From a virus: DNA of 25,839 nucleotides. How positions within the stretch are numbered: the stretch's first letter is position 1; each line of letters opens with the position of its first letter. The translations under genes and the position numbers were made by a program. The stretch is from positions 1 to 25,839 of the IMG/VR virus record IMGVR_UViG_3300017991_000370. One strand, written 5' to 3'. Below are positions 1 through 9,800 of this stretch, piece by piece. The notes beneath the pieces are model-generated. The model worked only from the letters and a program-made list of their open reading frames with translations, was not told where the DNA came from and made no database searches.

Positions 1-1959
1 AGGTCATACAGTCGATCAACTTTTTCAAAAAGCGATCCGTTTTCGCAGATCATGTTGATCAAGACCACTAAGCCGACAATGAGAGGAGCAGGGTGGTATC
101 TTCAGATTGATGATATGTTTTCTCAAAAAGTCAGAGAGACGGATGCTTATAAAGCGGCATTCGATTTTCTGCGTCGGAAGCTTGGTGAACCTGACTTCAG
201 CATGCGTCAAACAATTGAATGGTTTGCTGATTCTAATCGTCCAAGACCAATCAGAGAAGACATGGTAAGCTTCACTGAATACGGCACGAACAGCAAAGTG
301 GCGTTTGAAGCTGATCCTGATGATTTCTTGAATGGCAAGGATCGCGGCAGCGAAGCGGACGAAGGCGATCTTGATTATGACGGTCAGGTGGCGTCGGAAG
401 CCGCGATGGATGTCGATACTCAGTATGATCCGAAACATTTTCCTGCATTCAATATGCGGATAAAGAGCGGAGATCCTGAGTCGGTCATTAAGTTTTTTCA
501 GAAGCTGAAAGGTTCGGCTTCCAAATATATCTATAAATATGAATCTGGAAGCTTGAATCCGCCATATCAGCGGATCATTTTTACGGATGGTTCAGAAGCA
601 CGAATCATGTTGAAATCAGGAACTATTTCCAATGATCGTCATCCGTTCGGTTGGCGTTTGGAAATTCTTCGAAATTCTCCTGACGCTCCTTATTCTTCAG
701 TTGCTCCAATAGAGAATTGTTTGGCAAATCTGATTGTCGGACGAACAGTTGAACGCACTCTTGGAATTCCAGATGGAATTGAAAAGAGCGCTGGAACAGG
801 AGCGAAATTCTATTATTGGTTCATTGCTCCTGAAAAGGTCGGTGAATCAACTGAAGTGAACGAGCGAGCCGTGATGCTGGGAAAACGCGATCAGGCGGGC
901 GTTCTGAGGCGCGCAGTCGATTTCATGAGGCAGATGAGCAGTCTGCATAGAGGGCAGATCGCCAAGCGATATCCGAACACAAGGGACGGCGGCGGCGAGC
1001 TGGAATTCAACGATGGTTCGGCCGCATGGCTTCTGAAACTTCCTGGACAGGGACGCAAAGGGGTTGGTTGGTATTTGGGTATCGCCGTCAAGGACGCCGT
1101 TGCAGAGCACGGTCCTGGGAAATGGCAGGAAACGGTTGCAGGCGAGCTGATCGGCGACGCGATCAAGAAGCAGTGGGGGAAGCCTGATGGAGATGACAAG
1201 ACTGAAGGGTGGTGGTTCTTGGGAGACGTCAAGCTTGATGAATTGACGAATGGTCACGCTCCTGCCGGTCTTGGCAGATTCGAACGTGCGAAGCTGTTCT
1301 TTGACAAGATTGGACAGAAACATCGCAGCCGAATCAGGAAAACAGAGAGAGATGCGAAAGGCGTCAAATTTTATTTCAATGATGGTTCTGATGCTTCGCT
1401 CAGAAAAAACAGCAGAGACGGTAAATGGTATCTGACTGTGGCGCATGGCGGGGCGATTGCGGGTTCAGGAAATTGGAATGAGACGCTTGCGGGCGCGTTA
1501 GTTGGCGACAAGGTTTGGAAAGGATGGGGGAAGCCGGATCATGCTGAGAGAATTGCAGAATATCAGCCGTACGTTGTCTGGCTTGTCGAAAATACGATGA
1601 GCGAAGCGGACGACGGCAAAGACGTTGTGCTCAAGATCGATGTCGGCGATGATGTTGAGAAGACCGCAAAGCAGTTCATGATGGACATGAGCGGCGTGCA
1701 TGGCGGCAGCATCATCAAGAAACAGCGCGAACAGGGCGACGGCATCAAGTTTGTCTTTGCCGACGATTCGGCAGTCAGTCTGTACTTCGCGAATTCGGCG
1801 ATGGGTCGCGGTTGGTATTTGGCGGTTGGTCCGCGAAGGTCTGGCGCACCGTGGCGCGATACCTATGCGGCATATTTCGCCGATGCTGTGCGGGCGGGGC
1901 TGAAGCGCGATCCTGACGGAGATGACAGCAACAGTGCGTTTTGGTTCCTTGGCGAATAG
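1..1959 (+). CDS. Multi-module phage protein of unknown function, 5'-truncated
   Basis: The reading frame is open from base 1, so the gene begins upstream; the ATG at 52 is only the first internal Met. From that Met it is 635 residues made of tandem copies of one ~110-residue module. Each copy has an amphipathic helix, a strand ending in D-G-S (residues 179-181, 321-323, 444-446; D-D-S at 571-573), a G-x-Y-L/G-W-Y-L strand (14-17, 337-342, 457-461, 587-590), a W-x-E-T helix, then G-x-P-D and a W-x-F end (for example 376-379 and 387-390). The first copy is cut by the window edge. A low-complexity acidic stretch (about 85-125) separates copies one and two. I recognise no known family. It lies 17 bases upstream of the gp25-like baseplate gene, and single divergent copies occur in the genes at 2361 and 4008, so a virion or assembly role is an inference only. 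Confidence 0.85.
   Translation, partial: RSYSRSTFSKSDPFSQIMLIKTTKPTMRGAGWYLQIDDMFSQKVRETDAYKAAFDFLRRKLGEPDFSMRQTIEWFADSNRPRPIREDMVSFTEYGTNSKVAFEADPDDFLNGKDRGSEADEGDLDYDGQVASEAAMDVDTQYDPKHFPAFNMRIKSGDPESVIKFFQKLKGSASKYIYKYESGSLNPPYQRIIFTDGSEARIMLKSGTISNDRHPFGWRLEILRNSPDAPYSSVAPIENCLANLIVGRTVERTLGIPDGIEKSAGTGAKFYYWFIAPEKVGESTEVNERAVMLGKRDQAGVLRRAVDFMRQMSSLHRGQIAKRYPNTRDGGGELEFNDGSAAWLLKLPGQGRKGVGWYLGIAVKDAVAEHGPGKWQETVAGELIGDAIKKQWGKPDGDDKTEGWWFLGDVKLDELTNGHAPAGLGRFERAKLFFDKIGQKHRSRIRKTERDAKGVKFYFNDGSDASLRKNSRDGKWYLTVAHGGAIAGSGNWNETLAGALVGDKVWKGWGKPDHAERIAEYQPYVVWLVENTMSEADDGKDVVLKIDVGDDVEKTAKQFMMDMSGVHGGSIIKKQREQGDGIKFVFADDSAVSLYFANSAMGRGWYLAVGPRRSGAPWRDTYAAYFADAVRAGLKRDPDGDDSNSAFWFLGE
472..1956 (+). 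repeat. Four complete tandem copies of a protein-level module
   Basis: Protein-level repeats at roughly 472-831, 895-1227, 1270-1596 and 1648-1956, with the tail of an earlier copy before 231. Copies share F-x-D-G-S, G-W-Y-L, W-x-E-T and G-K-P-D/W-W-F-L landmarks in the same order. DNA identity between copies is low, so the duplications are old. Copies three and four are the most alike. Confidence 0.75.
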
Positions 1960-1976
1960 CAGGAGCATACGAATCA

Positions 1977-2348
1977 ATGGCTACAGAGAGCGGCGTCGGC
2001 TTCATGGGGCTGGCAAGCAACGAGTTTGCCAAGATCAAGACTGATGCCGCTCTCTATGCTGAATCGGTGCATAGGTTGTTGAACACGACTCCGGGAGACA
2101 GACCTTGGGACCCTGAATTCGGATGCGGGCTCAAGCTGTTGTTGTTTGATGGCGGTCCCGGTTTCGTGGCGCGGTCATCGCAGTATTTGATTCAACAAGC
2201 AATTGCTCGATACGAGCCGCGTCTTGAAATCAACACGATGGCATTTGAATACGATACGGATCTGAAGAAGTTGAAGATTACGATTCGGTTCGTAATCAAA
2301 AAAACTCAGGAAGTGTTTGACGTCATTGAAACTTTGAATGCGGCTTGA
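1977..2348 (+). CDS. gp25-like baseplate wedge protein
   Basis: A 123-residue protein matching the GPW/gp25 family in length and pattern. Around residues 32-50 it has the segment that reads T-P-G-D-R-P-W-D-P-E-F-G-C-G-L, followed by L-L-F-D and, near residue 77, A-I-A-R-Y-E-P-R-L. These are the family's best conserved blocks. In T4, gp25 is a wedge component that helps trigger sheath assembly and contraction. The ATG at 1977 is chosen because AGGAG lies at 1961-1965. The frame is open further upstream to a TTG at 1941, but that would overlap the preceding gene and add nothing family-like. It heads the recognisable baseplate genes of this window. Confidence 0.88.
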   Translation: MATESGVGFMGLASNEFAKIKTDAALYAESVHRLLNTTPGDRPWDPEFGCGLKLLLFDGGPGFVARSSQYLIQQAIARYEPRLEINTMAFEYDTDLKKLKITIRFVIKKTQEVFDVIETLNAA

Positions 2349-2360
2349 ACCAACAGGTGA

Positions 2361-2867
2361 ATGATGGATGATCGCAGGCATCGCGACAACATGCAGGTGG
2401 ATGATTTGATCAGGGAATGGATGGACGAAGCGGCTTTCTATAGCGTGTCTGAAGCGGATGCCGATGATTTGGACTTGAGCTTGATTGATGATGGAAGCGA
2501 AGAAGACGGCTCTGTGCGCGGTCAGTTCACAAGCGTACAAGAACGAGCGGCGCATTACGAGCATGCCGTGAATGCGCTGAAAAATTTGATCGGCAGAGTC
2601 AGGACCGATCAATGCTTGAAGACGATTTTCACGCTCAAGGATAGTGTTGAATACATCTTCGATGATCGTTCGTCAGTCAAAATATCTGAGCGAGCAGACA
2701 ACGGCAAAGTTCTGACTGTCAATTCGGGCGTGTGTTCTCCTGTTCATTGGAAGAGCGGCGTTGTGGGGCAGAAATACATGATGCGGCTGGTCGAGACGTT
2801 CGGCGAACCAGATGCCGATGATGAAAAATCGGCTTCGTGGGTTTTTGTCGATAAACTTTCAGCGTGA
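2361..2867 (+). CDS. Unknown protein with N-terminal VDDL tag and one repeat module
   Basis: 168 residues, no recognised family. Residues 11-20 (M-Q-V-D-D-L-I-R-E-W) match a short peptide found near the N-terminus of four other proteins in this window. An acidic linker follows (about 22-50). Residues 65-168 are a divergent single copy of the module repeated in the first gene: F-D-D-R-S at 100-104, G-K-V-L-T-V at 115-120, G-E-P-D at 138-141 and W-V-F-V at 150-153. AGGTGA at 2355-2360 could serve ATG 2361 or, with better spacing, ATG 2364. The stop at 2865-2867 abuts the next gene. The pairing of tag and module suggests a linked role in one assembly, which is inference. Confidence 0.8.
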   Translation: MMDDRRHRDNMQVDDLIREWMDEAAFYSVSEADADDLDLSLIDDGSEEDGSVRGQFTSVQERAAHYEHAVNALKNLIGRVRTDQCLKTIFTLKDSVEYIFDDRSSVKISERADNGKVLTVNSGVCSPVHWKSGVVGQKYMMRLVETFGEPDADDEKSASWVFVDKLSA

Positions 2868-2881
2868 TGCGGCGGAAGATC

Positions 2882-3994
2882 ATGAGAGAAGAAAAATTCA
2901 CCGTTGATGAAGTGCTGGCGTATTTGAAGGGTGAGGACTCCAATAGAAGCGGCTCGACGTGTTTGGAAGAGCCGACTTTCGCCAGCGTGCTTTTTGAAGA
3001 GCACGAACAACAGCAGCATGATTCTCTTCTTGAAGATCGAAATGTTTGGGTTGAAAACGTCTTGCATGAAGCGTTGACCATCGCCATTCGAGAAGCGTTT
3101 CGTGAAGCGGAGATGCTTGTTGAGCATCGTCTGTTGACGGAATCTCGAATTGAATCCATCACGGAACGTTGTTGGTTGGTGGTTGAACGTGACGTACGGC
3201 AGCGGTTTGCTGATCGCAGGAAAAGGGAGCGTGAAGCAGAGGAGAAGGACAAAAGAGGGAATTGGATGCAGCGTGCGATTGCGTCCATCAAGGATTATGT
3301 GAAGGGCGCAGTGAGCGGCTTGCTGACATGCTTTCAGGATTACAAGAAGGCGTGGCATGAAGCCATGGCACATTTGGACTTTGGCGCGGGCGTCCTTGCC
3401 TATGCATTGTCACGCAGAAAGATCCTTGCAATCTTGAAGGCGTTTGGATTCAGTCTGCGTCAGATGCTGGAAGCCATTCTTGCATCGATTCGGTTTGGTC
3501 GCGACGGCGGTTATGAAGCGTTCAGGAAGCTGAGTCAAGACAAAGTCATGATGGAAAAGCTTCGGCGCAAGGTGCTGAAGGCTGATGAATTGTTGGACAA
3601 ATATCCGGTTCTGAAGAAGGCAACCGGTTTGCCCGTGGCGGGCTTTCTGCTCTTGATTTGGCTTAATATGGCGTTATGGGGAGAATACGATTATGACTTT
3701 AATAAAAAATACATTATGCAGGCGCTAAGAGGAAAATATACTCTGGAAGATTTGCTGATGAGTCCGATGGGGTTGATTTTCTTGTCTCTGTTTGCGAGCG
3801 GCCAGTTTGCGACAGGATCGGCGTTATTCCATTTGTCTGGTCCGGTCGGCGCGTTGCATGTGGTCAATCTGCTGATCACGTTGTTCTACATTTCCTATCG
3901 GGCCGCGAAAGACAAGAAACGGCTTCCTGAAGAAGAAGAGGCTGCAAGAAAGGTTCAGCATCGGTTCAGATCCCCTGCGACGGCAGGCGCGTGA
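2882..3994 (+). CDS. Membrane protein of unknown function with N-terminal TVDEVL tag
   Basis: 370 residues from the ATG at 2882; GTG 2864 and ATG 2867 are alternatives overlapping the previous stop. I prefer 2882 because GGAAG precedes it and because it places the shared tag (T-V-D-E-V-L at 7-12) at the same distance from the Met as in the proteins at 4008 and 16352. Residues 45-235 are charged and helical. The C-terminal third holds three likely membrane helices (about 248-266, 292-310 and 321-340) and a short basic tail. No known family is recognised. The TM pattern could fit an injection or membrane-associated factor, but the sequence does not decide this. Confidence 0.8.
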   Translation: MREEKFTVDEVLAYLKGEDSNRSGSTCLEEPTFASVLFEEHEQQQHDSLLEDRNVWVENVLHEALTIAIREAFREAEMLVEHRLLTESRIESITERCWLVVERDVRQRFADRRKREREAEEKDKRGNWMQRAIASIKDYVKGAVSGLLTCFQDYKKAWHEAMAHLDFGAGVLAYALSRRKILAILKAFGFSLRQMLEAILASIRFGRDGGYEAFRKLSQDKVMMEKLRRKVLKADELLDKYPVLKKATGLPVAGFLLLIWLNMALWGEYDYDFNKKYIMQALRGKYTLEDLLMSPMGLIFLSLFASGQFATGSALFHLSGPVGALHVVNLLITLFYISYRAAKDKKRLPEEEEAARKVQHRFRSPATAGA

Positions 3995-4007
3995 AAGGAA
4001 GTATATC

Positions 4008-5192
4008 ATGACAGATCGGCGTTCAGTGGATGAAGTGTTTGAATTGCTTCGACAAAAGGATAGAGACGATTATGATGGTCAATTGACCATGCGTTCTATT
4101 GATCCATCTGCGATCGGCGGTCCTGAGACCAATCTGGAATTGGTGATGAAGGCTTCCGATGCCGATGATGTTCCGATCGGCGAAGCATCTGCGGGCGCTT
4201 TCGTCTATTTGATGGGCAAGATTGCAAAGGGCGTGGCGGCTGCGGCAACAAGCGTTCCATTTGTTTTGGCGCGGCAATTCATCGATCCGATTCGAACCAA
4301 GGCATTGAACGCCAAGTTCAAGGCTTCTCCAAAAGACGAATTGCAGGCTGCGATTCATGCGCGCAAGAAGTTCGATCAGTTCATGAGGATTGCTGATCTT
4401 GTCGAGCAACAGGCGCGTTTGGCTCAACAATATGGCGGTCGCAATTCATTCGCCGAAGTGTTTCGGGCGAAGGACATTGCTCGATACGATGTCTATTTCA
4501 GTCATGACTTTGACATCGGCAGCGCAGTGATTTGCATGGAGTTGACGGCGCAGAGAAGCAGCAAGACCTATGAATTGTCGATCGACGGGAGACCGTTCAA
4601 AGGGTTCTACTGGCTGTATTCGGTCGCGGTGTGGGTAACGTATTCATCGAACGGTTCAGCGGCGTCCAAAACAAAGCCAGGGCGTCAGCTTGGCAATCAG
4701 AAAGAGTTCCTTTCCAAGATCCTGTCGTTCCGAACCGCAGGCATTGACGATCGTGCGAACAAGCTGACCAAGGATGTTCAGCGGGCTGTCGGCCATCCTG
4801 ATGCGGTCGATTTGAACAAGCAATATGCGGTTTGGAACTTTATGCAGTTGCCGGACTATTGTTTCGATGGAGACGATCCATTCAGTCCCAATCGACACAA
4901 GTTTGAACAGTGGTTCGGAGCACGGTTTGGAGAAGGCAGTCAGGTTGAATGCATGCACAGTTCTCTCTTCCGTGGACAGGTTGATGAGAGGGAACTTGAC
5001 CAAGTATCGGTTGAGTTGGAAAATGAGGGAGATGAGGATTTCACGGACGATGTTCCGTTTGGACAGAAATTTGATTTTTGCTGTGATGATTCTCCTGATT
5101 GTGTGCGTGCGCGTGAACGTGCGCGTGCGCGCAGGCGCATGCGCGCGGGCATGAAGGCTGATTTTATCGTTTTCCGCAAGAAAAAGGCGTAA
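4008..5192 (+). CDS. Unknown protein with N-terminal SVDEVF tag and basic C-terminus
   Basis: 394 residues. Residues 6-11 (S-V-D-E-V-F) carry the shared N-terminal tag. An alanine- and valine-rich segment at 61-88 could be a membrane or amphipathic helix, followed by a helical stretch (about 95-142). Residues 150-280 look like a divergent copy of the repeat module: a D-I-G-S-A-V strand at 169-174, a Y-E-L-S-I strand at 188-192, then V-G-H-P-D at 261-265 and W-N-F at 276-278. The C-terminus is an arginine-rich tail (366-380) encoded by an alternating purine-pyrimidine tract. AAAGGAAG at 3994-4001 overlaps the previous stop and sits 6 bases before the ATG, so translation is probably coupled. 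No known family. Confidence 0.82.
   Translation: MTDRRSVDEVFELLRQKDRDDYDGQLTMRSIDPSAIGGPETNLELVMKASDADDVPIGEASAGAFVYLMGKIAKGVAAAATSVPFVLARQFIDPIRTKALNAKFKASPKDELQAAIHARKKFDQFMRIADLVEQQARLAQQYGGRNSFAEVFRAKDIARYDVYFSHDFDIGSAVICMELTAQRSSKTYELSIDGRPFKGFYWLYSVAVWVTYSSNGSAASKTKPGRQLGNQKEFLSKILSFRTAGIDDRANKLTKDVQRAVGHPDAVDLNKQYAVWNFMQLPDYCFDGDDPFSPNRHKFEQWFGARFGEGSQVECMHSSLFRGQVDERELDQVSVELENEGDEDFTDDVPFGQKFDFCCDDSPDCVRARERARARRRMRAGMKADFIVFRKKKA
5101..5150 (+). repeat. Alternating purine-pyrimidine, GTGCGC-rich tract
   Basis: About 50 bases of nearly uninterrupted GT/GC alternation with a few breaks (AA near 5115, GG near 5133). It encodes the arginine-alanine tail of the preceding gene. Such tracts can adopt left-handed DNA under negative supercoiling and are prone to length change. 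It may be no more than codon choice for an R-A-R-A tail. Confidence 0.6.
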
Positions 5193-5195
5193 TGC

Positions 5196-6815
5196 ATGTC
5201 GAACGGCGGCACTGATTCTCAGATCATCGTTGAACGCAATCAGGTTTGGAGTCCTGATTTCACCGCGTTGAATTACGATGCGTTGCAGGCTGAAATAGTC
5301 GGCTACATCCGATCGCGATACGAAGAAGAGGGAATCCAGACGGATTATCTTCAGACGAATGCCGCGATCCTGATGACGGACGCCGCTGCGTATGTCGGTC
5401 ATCTGCTTGGAAACCGAATGGACGATCTGGTTCATGAGGTTTGGCTTCAGACTGCTCAGTTGCGGACGAATGCACTGTTGACGCTGCGGACGCTTGGACA
5501 AGAGCCGTTGTTGCCGCGTGCGGCACGTCTTCCGGTGGTGGTAACGTTCGAAGACATTCCAAACGTGGATGTCATCATGGCGCGGCTGTATCAGATCAAC
5601 GTGACGGGTCTGGATGGAACGACGCTTCAGTTTGAGGCGATGTTCGAAAAAGGAGACTACTACAGCAGCATCATCCTTCCTGCGGGCACCAAGAGAAACA
5701 CTGTATATTTCTATGAAGGAGTTACGTATCAAGACATTTTCCAGAGTACGGGTGCGCCGCGCCAACAATACAGACTTCAGCGCAGTCCGGTTATCGAAGA
5801 CAGCTTCTATGTCTCGGTTTCTCCGATTGCGCCAGATATCATCACGGCTGAACAAATCGTCGCTTCACGAATCACGCAGGTGGATTCTTTGGTCACGTCG
5901 TTGGATGAGATCATTTACACCTATGATGTGATGGAAAACAATGAAGTACTGCTTCGATTCGCTACGGATGAATTTGGGCAGATTCCGCCAAGGGGCTGGT
6001 ACATCTATGTTGATTATCGAGTGGGCGGCGGAAGTCGCGGAAACGTTTCGGTGGGCGCTGTTGATACGAATACCAATTTGGTGGACGATGCTGGGAACAG
6101 TGTAAGAGCACTGTTGGCGAATACTACATCAGGAGCAACGGGTGGTGCGAATGAAGAATCTCTAGAAGAGATTGCTGAGCGTGTTCCGGCGCGTGTGGCG
6201 ACGGCGAGCAAGCTGGTTCAACGTTCCGATTACGATTCGATGCTGCGTGAGATTTTGCCTGACGAAATCGATCGCGTTTACGTAATGGACTATCAGACTG
6301 CAATTCGAATCAACCGGGCGAATCCGATCGTTCCGCAAAACAGCGTTTATCTATGGGTTCTTCCAAAGAATGCTTCTGTGATGAGCGAAGACCAAAGGCA
6401 GATCATCGCGACTAGCTTGGAAGAGCTGAACTTGATTGCCATTGCACACTACTTATTCGATCCTGATTACAATGATTGGACGCTTCAGGCCGAACTGTAC
6501 GTTGACAGAACAGTCAATCAGGAGCGTGCCGAGACGGCTATTCGTGAGCAGATGCTTGCGGAATTCGGTCAGTTCAATTTGGAGAATCAGCCGACAGGGG
6601 CGCTTCGGTTCAATCGAGCTGTGCGCATCAGCAAGTTGATTGAGATATTGCAGAAGAACATCGGGGCAACAGATGATACTGGAAATTATGTGGTTCTGCG
6701 GAATCCTGCTGCGGATATTGATCCTTCATCTTCGATTCCTCCGCGATACGGAGAAATCACAAGATTGACCAATGATAATATTTTTCTAGATTTTATTCTC
6801 AGAGAGGAATCTTGA
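5196..6815 (+). CDS. Baseplate J-like / gp6-type baseplate wedge protein
   Basis: 539 residues. The baseplate-J hallmark is at about 309-349: a G-A-T-G-G-A-N-E-E-S-L-E-E-I block, then R-V-P-A-R and V-Q-R-S-D-Y-D-S-M, corresponding to the family pattern G-G-x-D-x-E-S ... R-x-P ... T-x-x-D-Y. The N-terminal part (about 20-110) has the usual helical segment with a Q-T-D-Y/R-M-D-D-L pattern. In P2 gpJ and T4 gp6, these proteins form the wedge ring that joins the inner baseplate to the fibres. AAAAAGG upstream of ATG 5196 is a good ribosome site. Its stop overlaps the next start by one base (TGATG), so translation is likely coupled to the gpI-like gene, the same J-then-I order as in many contractile phages. 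Confidence 0.9.
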   Translation: MSNGGTDSQIIVERNQVWSPDFTALNYDALQAEIVGYIRSRYEEEGIQTDYLQTNAAILMTDAAAYVGHLLGNRMDDLVHEVWLQTAQLRTNALLTLRTLGQEPLLPRAARLPVVVTFEDIPNVDVIMARLYQINVTGLDGTTLQFEAMFEKGDYYSSIILPAGTKRNTVYFYEGVTYQDIFQSTGAPRQQYRLQRSPVIEDSFYVSVSPIAPDIITAEQIVASRITQVDSLVTSLDEIIYTYDVMENNEVLLRFATDEFGQIPPRGWYIYVDYRVGGGSRGNVSVGAVDTNTNLVDDAGNSVRALLANTTSGATGGANEESLEEIAERVPARVATASKLVQRSDYDSMLREILPDEIDRVYVMDYQTAIRINRANPIVPQNSVYLWVLPKNASVMSEDQRQIIATSLEELNLIAIAHYLFDPDYNDWTLQAELYVDRTVNQERAETAIREQMLAEFGQFNLENQPTGALRFNRAVRISKLIEILQKNIGATDDTGNYVVLRNPAADIDPSSSIPPRYGEITRLTNDNIFLDFILREES

Positions 6816-9800
6816 TGGCTGAAGTCATCAAACAATATAATCCGATTACGGCTTATGGGGAGCCGATACGCTTTGCAGTTTCAACTGATGGCGGCAGCTA
6901 CATGGTCGTCAATGACGGCGGCGGCGATTACTATCTTGCACAGACGGAAGTTACAGAAGAATTGGGAATTGACGGCAGCGTGTTGGACCGTGAACCTGAA
7001 GGGACATTCTGGCTTCGCGGAAAACTGGTGACTCGGGATCTTTTTGGAGATCTGCGACAGAATGACATTGTTCCGCATCATGTGCAGATCATCGGAACGG
7101 AACAGTATGATGCTTCTGCGATTGTTCCGCTTGCGGGAACACGGCTCAAGTTCAGCATCGGCGATCATGACGTCAGCGTTTACTTCGCATCCGATTTGGC
7201 TTCATCGGCGATCGTTCAGTTGGTGACAAACGAACTGATTTCAATTGATCCTTCATTGCGTGATGCATTTCAATACGATACGACTTCGAAACGTTTCTTG
7301 GTCACGACTCAGACGCCGAAGGAAAATCCGGTTTCCGCATTCGGCGCGCGGATGCAGATTGAAAACGGAACAGCGAATGAGGCGTTTGGGTTCGTCAATT
7401 ACGACTTTGCTTTAGGTGATATTCCTCCAGAATATGACGAAATAGTATTCTATGCTCTGCTTCAGGACAAGACGGAATACACGTCTGACGGCGGCATGAG
7501 TGATTATGTTCCGGTGAAGGAAGAAAATCGTCTGTTGGACAAGATGATTCCGAGACATGATCGCGACATCATCAAGGCCAACAAACAGCTTTTGCTCTAT
7601 TGGGACGGTATTGCTTACGGCATGGATGTCATGGAGCGCGAAACGACGCGCATTCTATATTCCTTTTCGGTTGATAAAATCGATGCAGAATATCTGGAAG
7701 AGATTGCGCGCACGCTCGGCTTTGATCTGCCGATTTTGGGGAATCCGTCAGACGATGTGAAGCGGGATTATGTGCGGAACCTGATCCGCATCTATCAGAT
7801 CAAGGGAACACCGACAAGCGTTGAGACCATTTTTAGGTTTCTGCAATACACGACCACGCTGACAGAACGCACAAGCGATGCAAGCAAGAATTATCCGCTG
7901 ATCATCATCACGGTGGATCAAGCAGACATCGAAAGCTACTATTCAAAGTTCCTGCAAACGAATGATCCGAATGATTTCTTTGATTCGTTCAACTTCTTCA
8001 TGATCGATCAGGCCGATGATGACCATAGAATTTCAGTGAAGCAATGGAATCGGCTTCCGATCATTTCCGGCCTTGACATTGAGATTCAAGATTCGACAGG
8101 TGCGGCAATCACATTGCCGAAAGTTGAAGGGTCGTTGCTGAGTCCGTTTGACGTGTCGGAAGACACCGGACGGCTTGTTCTCTCGACGGCACCGACTCCG
8201 AATTTTCAGGTGGATGAAGAGTTGTACGCAAGCGGCGTCCATATCGGGCGCGTCGAACAAGTGATTGACGCATCGAACTATTATGTGCGCTACGCGGAAA
8301 ATGCCGTCAACAATCTGCCGTTCAGTCATATCACGGGCACATTCGGCGGCGGAACGACTGTTTCAGGCGTCATCAGCAAGCACTTGCCGAACAGCAGACT
8401 GAAGTTGTTCATTGATCAGCGATATCCGTTGGAAGTCGATTTCACTGATCATGAAGCTGTGTTCATCACGGGCGGCATTCGAGCCGCAACGGCTGAAGAG
8501 GTGGATCAAGCGATTCAGATCGCAGCGGCTGAACAAGGCGTTCCGATTCAGATCTTTCATGCTGGCGGATTCATCACGGCGCAGTCTTTGCTGTATGGCA
8601 GCAACGCAAGAGTGGAAGTGACGAACGGCAATTATGCCATTGGATTTACTGACGGCTACGTAACGCCAAGCATTTTGAATCCTTGCTTTGTTCAGTTTGA
8701 CAAGGGCGTCGTCAATATTTCGCTTGGCGAAGGCGAAACGATCGAAGCAACGCTGAATGCTGAGCCGATCATTGCGTTGGATAATAGCATTGAATTCTTC
8801 TTTGCTCATTTAATAGATGAGGATGACCCTTATTCGGTAATGGTCCTGACCAATAATGAAAGCGAGGGCAAAGCGCGGCTTGCTCAGTTGGCTAAGCTGC
8901 GATGGGAAGGGTCTGGGTTTAGAATCGACGCAAAAGACGCACAAGATGATTATCGGCGTCCTTTGTGGGATGAATTGAGCGATTCTCAACAGCGTCAACT
9001 GAAAATTTTCGTCCAGTATCGAGACAATCAGGAACGGTATTGGATTGCTGCTGGAAGACCATCCGCAGGAGATCCGACGAATCCAGGCAGATACAACGAA
9101 AGGCATCCTTGGATTCCTGCCGATTTGACGGTTGATCCGGGTCTAGGCAACAGCATTTTTGCGCAACTGGAATTCGAACCGTTCGAAGAAACGGATCTTA
9201 CAGCGGAGGATCTGAAGCGGTTGTTGTGGTTCGTCGAGTTTCTGAGACCCGTGCATGTTGTTTTTGATCTGATTATCCAAGCGATTTCAGAAGAAGAACG
9301 TGTCATCGGTTTGCCGTATGATCCGTTGCGCTTCGGCTTCAATACCAAGTTTCCAGACTTCCTTGGGAATCATCCAATTTTCCATTGGTTGACGGCGACA
9401 TTGGGCGCGTTGCTTGAGGATACGCTGCGGCTTCCATGGCTTGGGTACAAGAACTATACCCATCGATTCTGGCCTGTCGGAGGTGTCGGGGCAAACTATC
9501 AAGTAGGCGACGTTATTGAACTTTATTTCATCAAGCAGAGGCTGAACAAGATGCCTCATCTGCCGTTCGTCTATGGCGATCTGCTGAACGCGGTCGGCGG
9601 CGCGCAAGGATACATGGGAACCGATTTGAACGATCGGTGGTATATGCTTTATGACGTGGATGAGACTGGTGGCGATTGGAGCGGTAATGTTTCAGCGGCA
9701 ACCACGATTCCGGGCAGAGAGGCGCAGTTTGAACAGTTGAATGCGGTTCAGGTTCTGTTGACGGTGACGGTTGCTTCTCCGGGCGCTCCGGGCGTCGGCT

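Noticed and set aside
532-539. TATAAATA, an exact match to the T4 late promoter -10
   Set aside because: It falls inside a coding region where it encodes Y-K-Y, no gene starts nearby and no second exact copy was found upstream of genes. Chance is the simplest reading.
4656-5855. 399-codon open frame on the minus strand (also long ones at 14682-15644 and 18167-18769)
   Set aside because: They lie opposite well-supported + strand genes, have low-complexity R/H/I-rich translations and no family features. They are shadows of codon bias.
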